Shown: piece by piece, positions 1 to 49,487 of the stretch
How the letters are laid out: every line of letters starts with the position of its first letter
How positions within the stretch are numbered: position 1 is the first letter of the stretch
Source of the DNA: Sycobia sp. Sy_11
Taxonomy: Eukaryota; Arthropoda; Insecta; Hymenoptera; Epichrysomallidae
Assembly (NCBI GenBank): GCA_018907035.1
Contig: JACCIC010000189.1
Coordinates: forward strand, 539,501 to 603,500
Length of the DNA: 64,000 nt
Direction: 5' to 3'
Translations under genes and position numbers: made by a program
Notes under the pieces: model-generated
What the model saw: the letters and a program-made list of their open reading frames with translations, nothing else
Databases searched by the model: none
Told to the model about the DNA's origin: nothing

Positions 1-1567
1 GCATTTGTTAAAAATTCTTTTTATCATATAGCTCTTCTCGACCAAAATTCTCTTTGTTCACATCCAGCAATAATTACATCTGATCCATTATTTATTTAAA
101 TAACCATAATTTATTTGTTTATTCATGTCGTATATATGTATATTATTTTACGTTAAATAACAATGCTTCAATAATTTATAATTCCGTTACTTCCCTTATT
201 TTCGATTTCCCGTTCTGTAATCAAATGCATTTTTGGTATTATAATACTATTGCAATAATCAATTCGACAACAAAATTTATACTCTAAAAATTTGATCCGG
301 AGATGAGTCTAGCCAATATTCCTTGAAGTAAAAATTTTGGGTTTAACGGTGAATATATTTGAAAAAAAAAATTAAGTGACAATCTAATAATACGTTTGAT
401 TAACGAAATAATGAAAATATATTATGTAAAATAAACTGGTTTCTTTAATTCAGTGCTTTAAGAGCGAGAATTCGTATATAGAAGTGAGACATTTTATTCA
501 TTAACAGAAGTCCTTAAAATTTCATATCCAATTTTTTCTACTGTGATTTTATCTGATCGATCCAACGATTTGACGAATGACTTCGTAAAAATTTTAAATT
601 TGAACATTTGTACCAGATTTGTATACGAAATATAAATTTTTTTTAATCATTTGATTCATCAATTAATGAAATATAATTTACTGAAAAAATAAAGCTACAA
701 TGGCGAAATTTAAAATAATTAACTGACTGCGAATTATCAAAGAGAATTTAAATCTTCAAATTTTCGACTTTTTAGTTTTTATAATTACTGGCGGTTTCAG
801 TATTGAGCTTTCGGATACATTTAAGAATAATCTGTGATCATTGAAATTGCACGGACTATTTAACATTATAATTTTCTTGGCGTTGGGATTCACTAGTCTA
901 TTTAATAAAGATTATATTGAAAAATATTTTAAATATTAAATTAAATATTGTGATTCATTAATATTCAGTAAGCTAGCGACTTCTTTAAAGCATGGACTTT
1001 GAAAATTCTGAATTCGATGAGTTATTTATTTTTTATATCTTCATAAATGCGTTAATTTTTTATAACGATCGTACTGTAATTCAATTTTAAATCATCCTTT
1101 AAGATATCCCAATAGAATCTTGAATTTGAAAAATACATATGTTTCTGATAATTGCTCCCAAGCCGGCGTGATACTCGCAGCCGAATCTTCCGCGATAAAT
1201 CATCTATCTCTCTCTCTCTTACGGACAGCTATAGATGATTTTCACCGTCTTCGATTAGTCGCCGATTTATCGCGCGCGCTTAAAAACTTTAAACCGCCAA
1301 TCGCCCGCTCGAATCGCAAGCTCGAATCGCCCGCTCGAGCTCCTCCCTCTTCGCGAGAAAATTATCGGGACGGAGCGATGAGAGGGGGGGGGGTTCCCTC
1401 GGAGCAAAGACGGTTACGTCGCGAAAATGGCTTCGTTAAGGAGGGCCGAGCTGCGACTCGCGACCTCCCCGCGAGAGGCGAGGAGCGAGAGGGTGGGGAG
1501 GACGGGCGAAATTCTCAGCGGGAGCGTAGGGACGGGGTTAATCATATAGAGAAGCTGGAAAACTTAC
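1..1567 (-). other. DGAT1 intron 2, partial
   Basis: This is AT-rich noncoding DNA up to about 1130, then a GC-richer stretch with short purine runs. I searched the minus strand for the next DGAT1 block (a YGI/R-V-D-P-like sequence) and did not find it, so the intron appears to run off the window. The plus-strand ORF at 1120-1587 has no recognisable domain and overlaps the exon antisense. Confidence 0.6.
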
Positions 1568-38286
<36,719 letters not shown>

Positions 38287-38450
38287 CTTCGCCGCCTGAT
38301 GCGAGCAGTTCCTGGGACAGGCGCACCAAGCCCGCGCACGATGTTCGGCCACACACACCGATCACTCTCACTATCACTCTGGTCACCCGCCCGCTCACTG
38401 TCTTTCTCTCTCTCTCTCTCTTTCTCTCTCTTTCACTCTCTTTAAAGGTC

Positions 38451-38454
<4 letters not shown>

Positions 38455-38510
<56 letters not shown>
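38455..38510. repeat. (TA)28 microsatellite in the DGAT1 upstream region
   Basis: TA tract starting about 170 bp upstream of the DGAT1 ATG, flanked by CT-rich and GA-rich runs. Confidence 0.95.
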
Positions 38511-38511
<1 letters not shown>

Positions 38512-38548
38512 GGATCAGGCAGAAGAGAGAAGAGAGAGAAAGAGAGAA

Positions 38549-38551
<3 letters not shown>

Positions 38552-38592
<41 letters not shown>
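38552..38592. repeat. (GA)20 microsatellite in the DGAT1 upstream region
   Basis: On the gene's sense strand this is a CT tract, a common feature near insect promoters (GAGA-type sites), though no factor binding can be claimed. Confidence 0.95.
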
Positions 38593-38593
<1 letters not shown>

Positions 38594-39856
38594 ACACACA
38601 ACCCACAACACAACACTAGTCTCTCTCGTGTCGCGTGCTAAGGTAGGGCCGGGTACGTGCGTGCGCGCGCGCGAAACGAGATACTTCACGATATATATAA
38701 TGCGTATGTGTATGTGTAAATGGACCCGGTGCGTGCGCGGTCGTCGTGTTCTGTGTGCGCGCAACTGGCCGACCAGTACCAAAGCCTTATAGCCGACGGC
38801 GACGATGACGAGTCGTGTGGACAGAAGAGAGGAGGAAAAGAGCGAGAGGGAAATAATAGTGTAATCGAGCGGGGCGGCCGCGAGCTCGCCTCTTGTCGTG
38901 CGTGCTCGTGAGACACAGATAGAGATATAGCGCGAGAGACAGGGAGAGTGAGAATTTCTAGGTTAGGAGTGCCCCAACAGCGCACGGCGCGAGCTGCGTG
39001 CGTTGTATATAATTGCGTATAAGTAGTAAGTTACAAGTACGCCGGGCACGCCTTGACAGTAAATTGAAAGATATATTGCAGTTTATATGCTCATACCTCT
39101 GCACTAGGAAAAGAGAAAAATAAGTAGGCTGTTATGCGGTAGCTTTCCGAATTCAAAGGTTTATTCCTCTGTGACTGTTCAGTGTTCGCCTAAATACGTT
39201 GATCAGTAATCACGAAACTAAGCAATACCGGCGTAGATGATTTTATGAATATTTCACCGATGTATTTAATAATTATTATCAGTAGGTAATTGAGTTATAC
39301 TTGCTTCAACTCTGGATAAAAGATGGATTTTTCGGAAACATTTCGTTTTTTTTAATCATTATTATAATCACTATTTCTGTGTGTTGTAAAAATTCGTGCG
39401 GCTGTCTAGGTCTCTAGTAAAATATAATTTAATTTTGAAATTGTGCATAAATCTATCGAGTAAATTGTATCCTCTGAATTCGAGCATAAAATCCGGATTA
39501 ATTATTTTTCAAATATGCAACATAAGTTTTATTGCATATGGAGAAATTCAATTTCAAAACGCATATCCAACTATGTATCGACACTAAAAATGTTGAACAA
39601 ACGATAACATTTTTATTTTATGATCTCCGTACAACTTTGAAATAGGATTTTACGTCATTTTTATTGAAACCTGTTTCAATAAATTTAGTATTCAGTAAAT
39701 TAGTCTTAATTCTTTCATCTTTGTAAATTTATACGTACCAAAATTATTTTTTCCAAATTTAAAAAGGAAAATTGTTTCATTTTTGATAATTAATTCATGT
39801 TTTTTAAGTAGATAAACTAGACTTTTATTGCTGTATGGAATTTTAGATAATAATCT

Positions 39857-39885
39857 CTCATAAATAAGTATTACTTATTTATGAG
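39857..39885. repeat. Perfect 14-bp-arm palindrome
   Basis: CTCATAAATAAGTA is followed after a single T by its exact reverse complement. It lies in the AT-rich flank upstream of DGAT1 and could be a cruciform or a dimeric factor site; no function can be assigned. Confidence 0.8.
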
Positions 39886-41003
39886 TCCCATATAAACAAT
39901 ACTTTCAGACAAAAGCAGAAACGAAAGAAAAGACAAATGCAAAAAATTTATACAATTCCAATCAATTATTGTTAGGCCATCTCATGAGCTCCCTGTTAAA
40001 CTTAAAATTCTAACTATTATTGACCTTATAATGTCTTGATCATTTATTTGATATTATATTATTTATTGGTACTTTTCATTTATATCTATTGCATATAAAT
40101 TGTATATATTTCAAAATTTACAAATAAATTTTTTATTGGAAGTCATAATATATACTGGTATATAAAATAATTCAAATCTTATTAAACATAACTCAGTGAA
40201 AAAATAACTCAGTATTGTTTTTAAAAAATTAGTTAAATTACTTTTTTTGGACGTTTTTATGATTGAATTTGGTATAAAAATAAAATAAAAAAATTTTAGT
40301 ATGAATCATTATTAATTCATGTTAAAGCTGCGTCAATATGATTCTTTAATTCTTCATGAGAAATCGACGAATTGGTCGAAAAAAATAAAATTATTTTTTC
40401 AGACAGTGCTGCTCATTATATAACAAAAATTTAAATTAAATATAATTAATCAAGTATATCCGATGCCTAGTTAATAAAATTATGTTATATCAAGAAAAAA
40501 AGAGATATCCATAAAGAAAAATTTAATACTGAAACAAACCGAAATAACATAACTTGCTAAAAAATGCTTTGATATTTTTAATATTGGAATACCTTCAAAT
40601 ATCTCTGAAATAAATAATAATTTATAAAAAGCTAATATTAATTTATAATGATACTTGCAAGCAGATATATTCGTTGGAAATAAAGATATTCTAATTTAAA
40701 TAATCCATGCACGCGGTTAAAATGAAAGAGTTAAATCAATTTTAAAAAATGTACAAATTATATTCTTAGTGAATAAATTCTATACTAAGTTATTCGCGAC
40801 AAAATCAATGCAACTTCATCGCTTGAAAACTTTTCGAAGTTCAGAGATTAAGCTTCGTTATCCAAAAAAAAATACCGTTAAAAATATCTGCATCGAAATC
40901 ACGAGAGATTAATTAAGTGCCTGCTCCGCAATAACGGCAGGCTAAATACGTTGATAGGAGGACCCGTCACGTTGCATGAGAGCACTGCGTACGCCCGCAC
41001 CCG

Positions 41004-41006
<3 letters not shown>

Positions 41007-41049
<43 letters not shown>
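41007..41049. repeat. (AT)21 microsatellite
   Basis: Uninterrupted AT tract in the GC-richer intergenic block. Confidence 0.95.
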
Positions 41050-41051
<2 letters not shown>

Positions 41052-41194
41052 CTCCTAGCTCGCTAGCTGCAGCTCGTAATCGACCCCGCGCGATTCAACT
41101 TCATATTCGAAATCGAGGGAAAAACCGCGGTGTCTTCTCTATATATTTATCGACCCTCCCCACTCCTTCATCAAATTTCCGCTTATGTTATGTA

Positions 41195-41195
41195 C

Positions 41196-41256
<61 letters not shown>
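41195..41256. repeat. (AT)n microsatellite with one GT interruption
   Basis: About 31 units, 145 bp from the preceding tract. Confidence 0.95.
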
Positions 41257-41258
<2 letters not shown>

Positions 41259-41815
41259 CGACGACATGCCGAGCGGCACGCGCTCGATCCCCAAATCGCT
41301 ACGCTCGTTCTAGACTCCGCGCAATCCCGCGGCATCGCGAATATCAACCCGTCACTGTTGGGGTGATAGGCAAGGGGACTGGGGCAAATGATCTCTCGCC
41401 CTAAAAATCAGCAGTCAAAATTAGTTTAAAAATGATAAAATTATAAATGTGAACATACATAGTGTATTAAAAAATCTATATAAGCTGATAAATCCATAAT
41501 ATAATTTAATAAATATAATGATAACGGATTATTATATTAAGATGTTTCTGTAAAACAGAAAAATATAGTACACTGATTACGGCGCTATCTCTCCAACAAT
41601 AAAATAAAAAAAAAAAAACAATATTTTTAATCAATAAGCATCATATTTTTACATTGTTATTTTCTCTAATGAAATAAATTATAAAAAATTATTAATGTCT
41701 TGAATCTAAAAGACGAGTAAGTATAAAAGAATCGTATCAAGCATTTCTCGTTTTACAAGAATCCCCCACCGGATTGTGATTGCCCCAGGCCCCTTCGCCC
41801 GTCGTGACGGCTCTG

Positions 41816-41821
<6 letters not shown>

Positions 41822-41879
<58 letters not shown>
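41822..41879. repeat. (TA)29 microsatellite
   Basis: Longest uninterrupted TA tract of the intergenic region. Confidence 0.95.
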
Positions 41880-41881
<2 letters not shown>

Positions 41882-43030
41882 CTCGTGGTCATCCTCCCCC
41901 GTACTTCTTGCGAATACCACTTCGATGCGCTCGGCGTGTATATACAGCTTTGTGCCTGCACTATATGCGTAGATGTTATAACGACCGTTTGTCACGCACG
42001 TAATGTAGCCGCGACGGAGCCTCCGGACCCAAGAGAGGACTCGTCCGACGCGCCGTATCACCCGGACACTACTAAATTGACGGCTCTTCCCGACCAGCCG
42101 ATGCCGCACCTCATACGTATATATGAAGACGCTCGCCGTCCGCGCCAAGAGATAAGGATGCCAATGTAGATATATATATCGTTACATAGGCACTGCCGCT
42201 GCACGTATGTAGTTCAAGCAATAATTGGCAGCTGAAAAGATTCGGTAGCGGTCGTAAAGGCGCTAATGTATTTACATCTATTCGCTTAAATTGCTGGGCC
42301 ATATATCAACTTTTTCATCTGGATTCTATCTATTGATATGAGTATAAATAACACGCCGCGCATCTTAAGATCTTAAGATTTGAAGAAAAAAAATCGCAAA
42401 CTTTATCTGGAAATTGAAATTAATAAACTACGCAAGCTTTTCTTTTTCATTTAGAAATAAAAACAGCTACTTTCGTCATAATTACATTCGCTGGACGAGT
42501 GGTATACAATAATGACTATAAGTATGATTACTAATAGATATATCATTACATTATTATTTTATAAGAACAATGAAAGCCTTTAATATGGTATTTAAAAAAT
42601 CATATTTAGTTATTTTATTAAACAAAAGTAATGTATCATTTTATATATAAATAAATATATGAGTCTAAACGGTTCAATTATCTTAAAATTTTAAGAATTT
42701 TCAATGAGTAATGTTTTGTATTAAGTAAGATGTATTACAGACAATGTAATTATATGTATAATATAAAAATATATTGATTGTTTAATTAATAATTTAAATT
42801 TAAATTTAATTTATATATTTGTTTAAGAAAAAATGTTAAAATGTTTTATCGTTGTAAACTTATTTTTAATATGTATCGTATTTTTTTAATAGTTTTGTTA
42901 ACATTTGTAAAGACAGAGCGAGTGACAAATGAAGATTGAAAAAGTAAAATAATTTGAATTGATAATATTTAAAGAGGAAACAGTTTATCAGCATATAGTT
43001 TGAGCAAGTTACTTTGGTGACTCTTAACGT

Positions 43031-43175
43031 GCGGAGCAGAAGGGTTGCTCCGCGGTCGTAATACCGTACGAACAGATAGATGCAAATCTATCTGAGGTCG
43101 TTATAGACCTCGTGGAATGAAATTCCTTGTAAATGAAGGTCGCCTACGCATGATGAGTGTAACTCTTCATGGTCG
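43031..43175. repeat. Array of four hairpins separated by GGTCG
   Basis: Hairpins at 43031-43053 (stem GCGGAGCA), 43073-43094 (stem CAGATAGAT), 43114-43126 (stem GGAAT) and 43150-43170 (stem ATGATGAGT, one mismatch) differ in sequence. GGTCG follows each at 43054, 43096, 43138 and 43171. The GGTCG itself starts a second small hairpin in at least two units (CGGT/ACCG and GGTC/GACC). Function unknown. Confidence 0.7.
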
Positions 43176-43460
43176 TTATACAACAAAGAGTGCGCCAAAA
43201 TATGTTGAATAATTTTATTAATAATGAAACACATTGGTTTGAAAATTATATAATTTTATGTGATTTAAAAAAAGGAAAGAAGATATAATGAAATTGAAAG
43301 ATCCTATCAGTTGTTAAAGGGGAAGTTTTAAATTTTAAAAATCATAAGTTAATAAAAATAAGAAAAATGTTTAAAATCATCTATTTAAAGGAAAACAAGT
43401 TTAAAAGTATTGAAATGAGATTCAATTTTAAAGATATTTATCTTGATTTGTCATTCGCGG

Positions 43461-43530
43461 TGTCAAATAGTGACAATAATAAACAGCCATGAGAGGTTAC
43501 TTCGCCAGCCGATAAGAGACCTGCTGGCGG
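43461..43530. repeat. Two further small hairpins
   Basis: TGTCA-AATAG-TGACA at 43461-43475 and CGCCAGC/GCTGGCG at 43503-43529 (13-nt loop) lie about 300 bp beyond the GGTCG hairpin array. They may belong to the same structured element. Confidence 0.5.
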
Positions 43531-44690
43531 ATTGAAATTTGCCGTCGAGCGCAATCCTCAATTTTACTGTTATAATTTTTACTAATTAAATCAAGTTCAA
43601 AAGTAAATTTTCGCAGTATTTATTTATCCACCTCAACTACCATCCAGGACAAGTAACTTCTGTTAGATTCGATTTGTTGAACCTATACACGATTTTGCGG
43701 TACTATTTCATACATTTCATTAGACATTGTAAACGAAATAATAAAGCTACTGTGTTCGATAAAAATCTTAAAATGCGCTGTAACTTCTGTTCAATATTAA
43801 AGATACGATTGGTTACATGAGAGAATTCGCGCGGCTTGTTTGTTTGTTTGGTTCTATTTTTTCTCTCTCTTTATTTTATAAAAATATATATTATTTTTTT
43901 TATCAACTGAAATCTAATTGTTTTCTGATAAACAAACGGTTGGAAAGAGATTCTATTTATAAATGCCGAATTGTTTCATTCGGATAATGAAAATTTGCAA
44001 ATATTTTCAAAATGAAATGCCACAATTATTAACGTCAATCTGATATATTTAATTCACTCACTAATCTAATTTTAAACATCATAAACAATAATCGATCTAA
44101 TTTAGATTTAAATGAGGCACGCTTATAATCGGTACGCCCGATCCCGCACATAAATCATCCGCTATTCGAACGCGCATCTCTTCTATTGGTCTTAATTGCT
44201 TTTTAGTCGAATCCTATAAAATATTTCAATAAGTTTAGACAAAGATTTTAAAAAATTTAAAAAAAAAAACAAAATCATAAACAAATTCTTTCTTAAAAAT
44301 CTCCATGTGTCGTCAGAATCTTGATAAATATTAAAAATATTTGTAAAACACATAAATTACGTAAGATCTTATCTTTCCTGTAAAAACAAAAATTAACTAC
44401 ATATTTTTTATTTTCAAATGTTAAAACTAGATAAATTCAATTTTATAAAAATCTTGTGTTTGAGAAAAACGTCCACTTCAGGAATTAGGATGTTGGCAAT
44501 ATGTAATATATAATAGTCTTGGGAATCACGTAATAAGAGTCTTGGAAATAATGGTTTTGGAACTCTGCAAGGCTCCCACCCTAAGAATATATAATAAGTT
44601 CATCGTAACTAAACTCTTAAGATACTTTAATTACATTTACAATTCTTAAATTAAACATTATTTTTAAATGGTATTCGTGAATAAATAATT

Positions 44691-44903
44691 TCATGTTCGG
44701 CGCCGACGCAAAACGTGCGGTCGATTGGGAATAACGATCGTATCATCCGTCAATCTTCCCGCCATGATATTTTCAATGAAATCCAGGAAAGCCGTCACTT
44801 TGTTATATAGACAGCCAATCTGAGTGTCGTCGCAGTTCAGCGTGTTTCTACTAACGACTCCGACAACTTTGTCAAGGAACACTAGTGGATTACCGCTATC
44901 GCC
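44691..44903 (-). CDS. Protease A exon 4 (catalytic Ser and C-terminal tail)
   Basis: After a TTTCACAG acceptor the exon starts GDSGNPLV, with the nucleophile Ser in standard context except that the usual final Gly is Asn. It continues with the last strands and helix (FLDFIENIMAG), then a tail DDTIVIPNRPHV and RRRRT to the stop at 44691-44693. It is separated from exon 3 by a 2.9-kb intron enlarged by a retroelement. Confidence 0.92.
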   Translation of the reverse strand, partial: GDSGNPLVFLDKVVGVVSRNTLNCDDTQIGCLYNKVTAFLDFIENIMAGRLTDDTIVIPNRPHVLRRRRT

Positions 44904-47900
44904 CTGTGAAATCGAATAAAATAAATCAGCGAATAACGAGTGGACAAATAAAAATTACTTACAACTTTATTGTATTATGATTTTATGACAATTACGAAGA
45001 ATAGGCAATAATAATAATTAAAAATAAAATATCATGCGAAATAAAGAAACGACATAGAAATATATTTTTTGAAATACCGTAATAAAATATACTTCCGATT
45101 TTTAAAATTTGAATAATTATTGTCCAACTGCATTGAAATACCGTTTAAAAAATTAACAGGAAAATGTGAAATCATACTTCAACAAAAACAGGAACGATTG
45201 TAAAAACAACGACAACAAATTTAGAGGCAATCGCTGTTCAAACAATTATAGATAACAATAGAATATATATCTGCAATATTTGCCTAAGTAACCGTGACGA
45301 ATTAAATATTCATGAGCTATATAACTTAGCACAGTAATTACTAGTTCCTTTTGTTTTATTCGGAGATTTTAATAGCCATAATAACCTTTGCAACTCGTAC
45401 AAGACAGATGAAAGAGTAAAAATCATAGAAGCATTTATCAACAATAACAATATAATATTACTAAATGATGCTTTACCATACTTCAACTTCAGCAACGAAA
45501 ATCTCTCAGCCATCGACCTTACTCTATGCAGCGATAACATAACTGTTTAGAATGGCACGCGCTTAGTGTGCTCTATGTCAGTGACTAGTTTCCCATTATT
45601 ATTAAAACCAACGCTTCACGTATAAATCTGAATTTGAATTGCAATAGATGGTAATATCACCAAGCCAACTGGCAATTAAAAAATTAAAAAATTAATAAGC
45701 AAAAAAATAGATGAAATTAACAACTACATAGATTCTACTCTTAAAACATCTATAACAAGTGTAAACGATATAACAGCCAAATTTGCTTCATTACTACAAG
45801 AAGCTGCTAATCCAACAATTCCTAAGCTAAAGAAAAAACACAAAAATATCACACTTCTCGGCGGATTAATCAATGTGAAAAAGATATAAAAAATATAAAC
45901 ACGCACAAAATTAACAAGTAAAAATCATGGTTATAATACTTGAAGTCAATCAGCAATTACTCAACAACGAGGGAAATGTGGCAAAAAATAAAGTCAATAG
46001 AAGGAGCTAAAAGTAATACATACATAATAGATTTAGAAGATAACGGAAGAAATATACAAAAGTCAAAGGAAATAGCAGACAGCCGCTAACTCATTAGCTA
46101 AAAACTCAGGCGACAAACACCTTGAACCAAGCTTAAGAAAAAAAAAAAACAAATTAAAAAATCAAGACGAATACAAAATATCACACTCATTAGTCACTAT
46201 TCAACAAATCTACTCAATAAACAACTAATCTTAAAGGAACTTAACCTGGCGATCAGTATTCTATCACCCATTCTATATACTACCTTCGAGACGATATAAT
46301 AATTTTTATTGAAGGAAAAAGCTCAGCAAAAAATTCATTCAAAATACTCTCGAGCAACTACAAAAATTCACTCACTGTACTGGATTCATGTTCTCAGCTA
46401 CAAAAACACATGCAATAATACTCGAAAAAAGGAAAACAAAAAACATCAAGAAAAAATTAGCATTGCACATAAATCAATAAAAAAGTAGTTAATCAAGATC
46501 CTTGGGCTCACCTTTAACAGCTAACTAACATGGAGACCCTATATAAAAAGTCTGAAAAACCAATGTTTTAAGAATTAATATATTAAAAACACTCTTTACA
46601 AAAAGCTAGGGAATAAAGCAAACATCAATCACTAACACGTATAAAGCCTTATTTCAAACTAAACTATACTACGGCTGCATAGCTTATCAAGTAAAAATAT
46701 GGCTCATCAAGTAAAAATATACTAAAAATACTAGTACCAACACTCAATACAACAATAAGAATTGCTACTTATGTATACTGCACAAGTCGAATTTCTAGTA
46801 TATTAATTGAGGGCAGAATTCAACCTTTGTACATAAAAAGAGCTTACTTAGTCTTGCATTATGTAATAAAAATCATGTCTCATTCAGAAAATCAAGAGCA
46901 CCCGTTAGTCAAATTACGAACAATAATAAAGAACTAATAAAGAAAAATTCTTTGAGCAAAAGTGTATACTAATAATCAAACCAATTGATGTCATCAAAAA
47001 CTCCGATAATAAATTCTTATTATTAATACAAAATAATCCCCTTATAAACGATAAGATATTATCCACACTAATACAAAAAAATTAAAACTTTTTCTAAATG
47101 AAATATACAAACTGAAAGAAAGAATTAAAATCTATTCAAATAACAGCCATACATCAATAAGTGCAGACGTAAAGCATGCAGAAAATCATGCAACCAAAAC
47201 AAAATATCCTATGAGTAACAAAATTACAGCATATGAAGACCTACAAAAACTAATCAAAATTAAAACAAACGAAAAAGAAAATAACGATTGGATAACAGCA
47301 AAAGAATTCTTCTTCACGACATCAAAAATAATATGCATGAAAACAATCCTGTTAATAAACTAAATCCACAACATGAAATATTCATCAACAGATTATTGGC
47401 CACACCCAAATCAATCATCAACATCTCAAGAGCAAACTACCGAGTAAACTGTGCCAATTCTATAACACACCCCTAAACGTAAAGCACATTCTAATTGAAC
47501 GTAATAAATCACTAATTATAGAAAAAGAAATAAAACTACAAGGAAGCATCAGAGAATTACTACAATAATCCGAACAGTGTAAAAATTAATAAATTGAATA
47601 GATAAACTAGGAATAAAAAAATTTATAAAAAATATTATTAATGTAAAATTCAATGTTTAATGTAATAGATAAGTAATGTAAATATTATATTTAAATTTAT
47701 ATTGGTAGCTAATATCCTAAATAAATAAATTAAAAACAGCCATGTGAAATTCCTGATGTTACTAAGTGTATAACAGTATAATTTCAATGGACCGAGCGGC
47801 GATGCAACGAAATGAAACTTACCGAACAAATGCCAGCTCGTCGTTCTGGTGGATTGGGCACCATTACGCCACAATAATGAATACTGACATTCGCAACGGG

Positions 47901-48393
47901 TTGCATGTTTACGCACTCCTCGTCAGTGACAATATTGACAAATCCAAGTCTCAGGCGATTGTCCGTACTTCCCTCAAGCCTCTCTGAAGTTCCGGTTTCT
48001 TCGTTTATTCTTTCAGAAACCCAATTGTATCCAAAACCAGTTACAACGGCCATCTTTCCGTAAAACATTTCGTCGGCTGCTGGTAAATTCAATTTCTGCA
48101 AAAAAGGATTTTCCTCGAGGATCCAGAATCCTATTACCTACAAATACGTAGGTTGTATTGTGTAAATAAGTAACGCATCTCTGTGAAATTTGAAATTTAT
48201 ACTTAATATATTAACGCAATGGACAAACCAGAATAAATTAATAGGAAAGAAGGTAGTGTTCTAAATATCAATGAAAGGCATCATTCTCCCTACACTAGCT
48301 TACGTAATAAAAATAGTAAAAAATGCCATTTTGCTCACTTTTGTAGAAACTAATGTTTTTACCAAATAAAATAACTAGAGCATATTCAACATA

Positions 48394-48439
<46 letters not shown>

Positions 48440-49433
48440 TATATATATATACTAATGTTACTAATAATATATATCAATACAAATTATAATATAAGGAAGG
48501 GAGCGAGAGACAAAGACAGAGAAAGTGAGCCCCGTAACAGAAGTAAGCGGGTCAATCATTACATTATTTTTTTAGTAGCACATTTTTTTATTTATTAATT
48601 TCGTCAATCTATTCTTTACTTATCCTTATATAAAATATATACATATATCAATGCTTATAAAAAGGATTGTTCATGCAAGTAAATAGGTTCTATTTACTAA
48701 CTCTCTTTTTACTTATATTCTAGCGAAATATAGAGCAGATCAATAATTTAACGAGTGATTGCCTTGCTTGTCACAGTAATTTGAGGGAAAATCTGGTCGC
48801 CGTAAACATTTTGTTTGCAAATAAAATCTTTTCGTATCCTTCCGTGTACGAAATTTACAAAAGGAGTACGGGCAATAAACGTGTTTTCACTAAAACCTAG
48901 CTCTATTAAGTGCGATTTACTTTAATGTAAATTTAATGTTTCAATTTCCTTAATATAAAATTGGCGGTATTCAGCTTATTCTGCATTCATCGCCAAAATC
49001 GAATGTAAAAGCTTACCTTCGCTATCGCGATATCGGTCTCTATTATTATATCGTCGGCATTTTTCAGAAAAATCTCGTCGATCTGTTTTTTGAAGCCTCC
49101 GGACACGGCCAGATTATCCGTGGCAACGGCAACCGCATACGACAGAGCTACGGAATTTTCGAGATTCTCGAGGAAGCAGTGGGCCGCGGTCAAGATGAGA
49201 TTCGCGGCGATAATGCCGCCGCCGCAAATCTGACGGAATTCCGTTGAGTAATTCTTTCGAGTTAATATTTCGGCCTGATATTTAACTTCGTTTTGGCTCA
49301 CAAAATGGCCACCGACGATATTTTCCTCGATTAGGCCCAAAGCTACAATTGAAAGCACAAAATTTTAAAATAAAATAGATCATACAATCGTTCTTGTATT
49401 GTAAGATCTTAAGCTTATATGTTAAAATTATAT

Positions 49434-49487
<54 letters not shown>

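Larger units (their letters stand above)
38287..39060 (-). promoter_or_regulatory. Probable DGAT1 5' leader and promoter region
   Basis: This is the GC-rich stretch directly upstream of the DGAT1 start codon. It contains a pyrimidine/purine tract (38400-38440), (TA)28 at 38455-38510 and (AG)n at 38552-38592, followed by a CpG-rich segment to about 39000. No clear TATA-initiator pair was assigned. Calling it the promoter is inference from position and base composition. Confidence 0.45.
39061..44690. other. Intergenic region between DGAT1 and protease A
   Basis: About 5.6 kb, mostly AT-rich. A GC-richer block at 40900-42300 carries three long (TA)n tracts and ORFs whose length comes from those tracts. 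The hairpin array is at 43.0 kb. No gene was recognised. Confidence 0.6.

Noticed and set aside
41780..42169. Plus-strand ORF of 129 residues in the intergenic region
   Set aside because: About a quarter is TA repeat; the remainder has no recognisable motif and another ORF overlaps it on the minus strand.
45310..45540. Minus-strand ORF of 76 residues in the protease A intron
   Set aside because: It is the antisense shadow of the retroelement endonuclease region.
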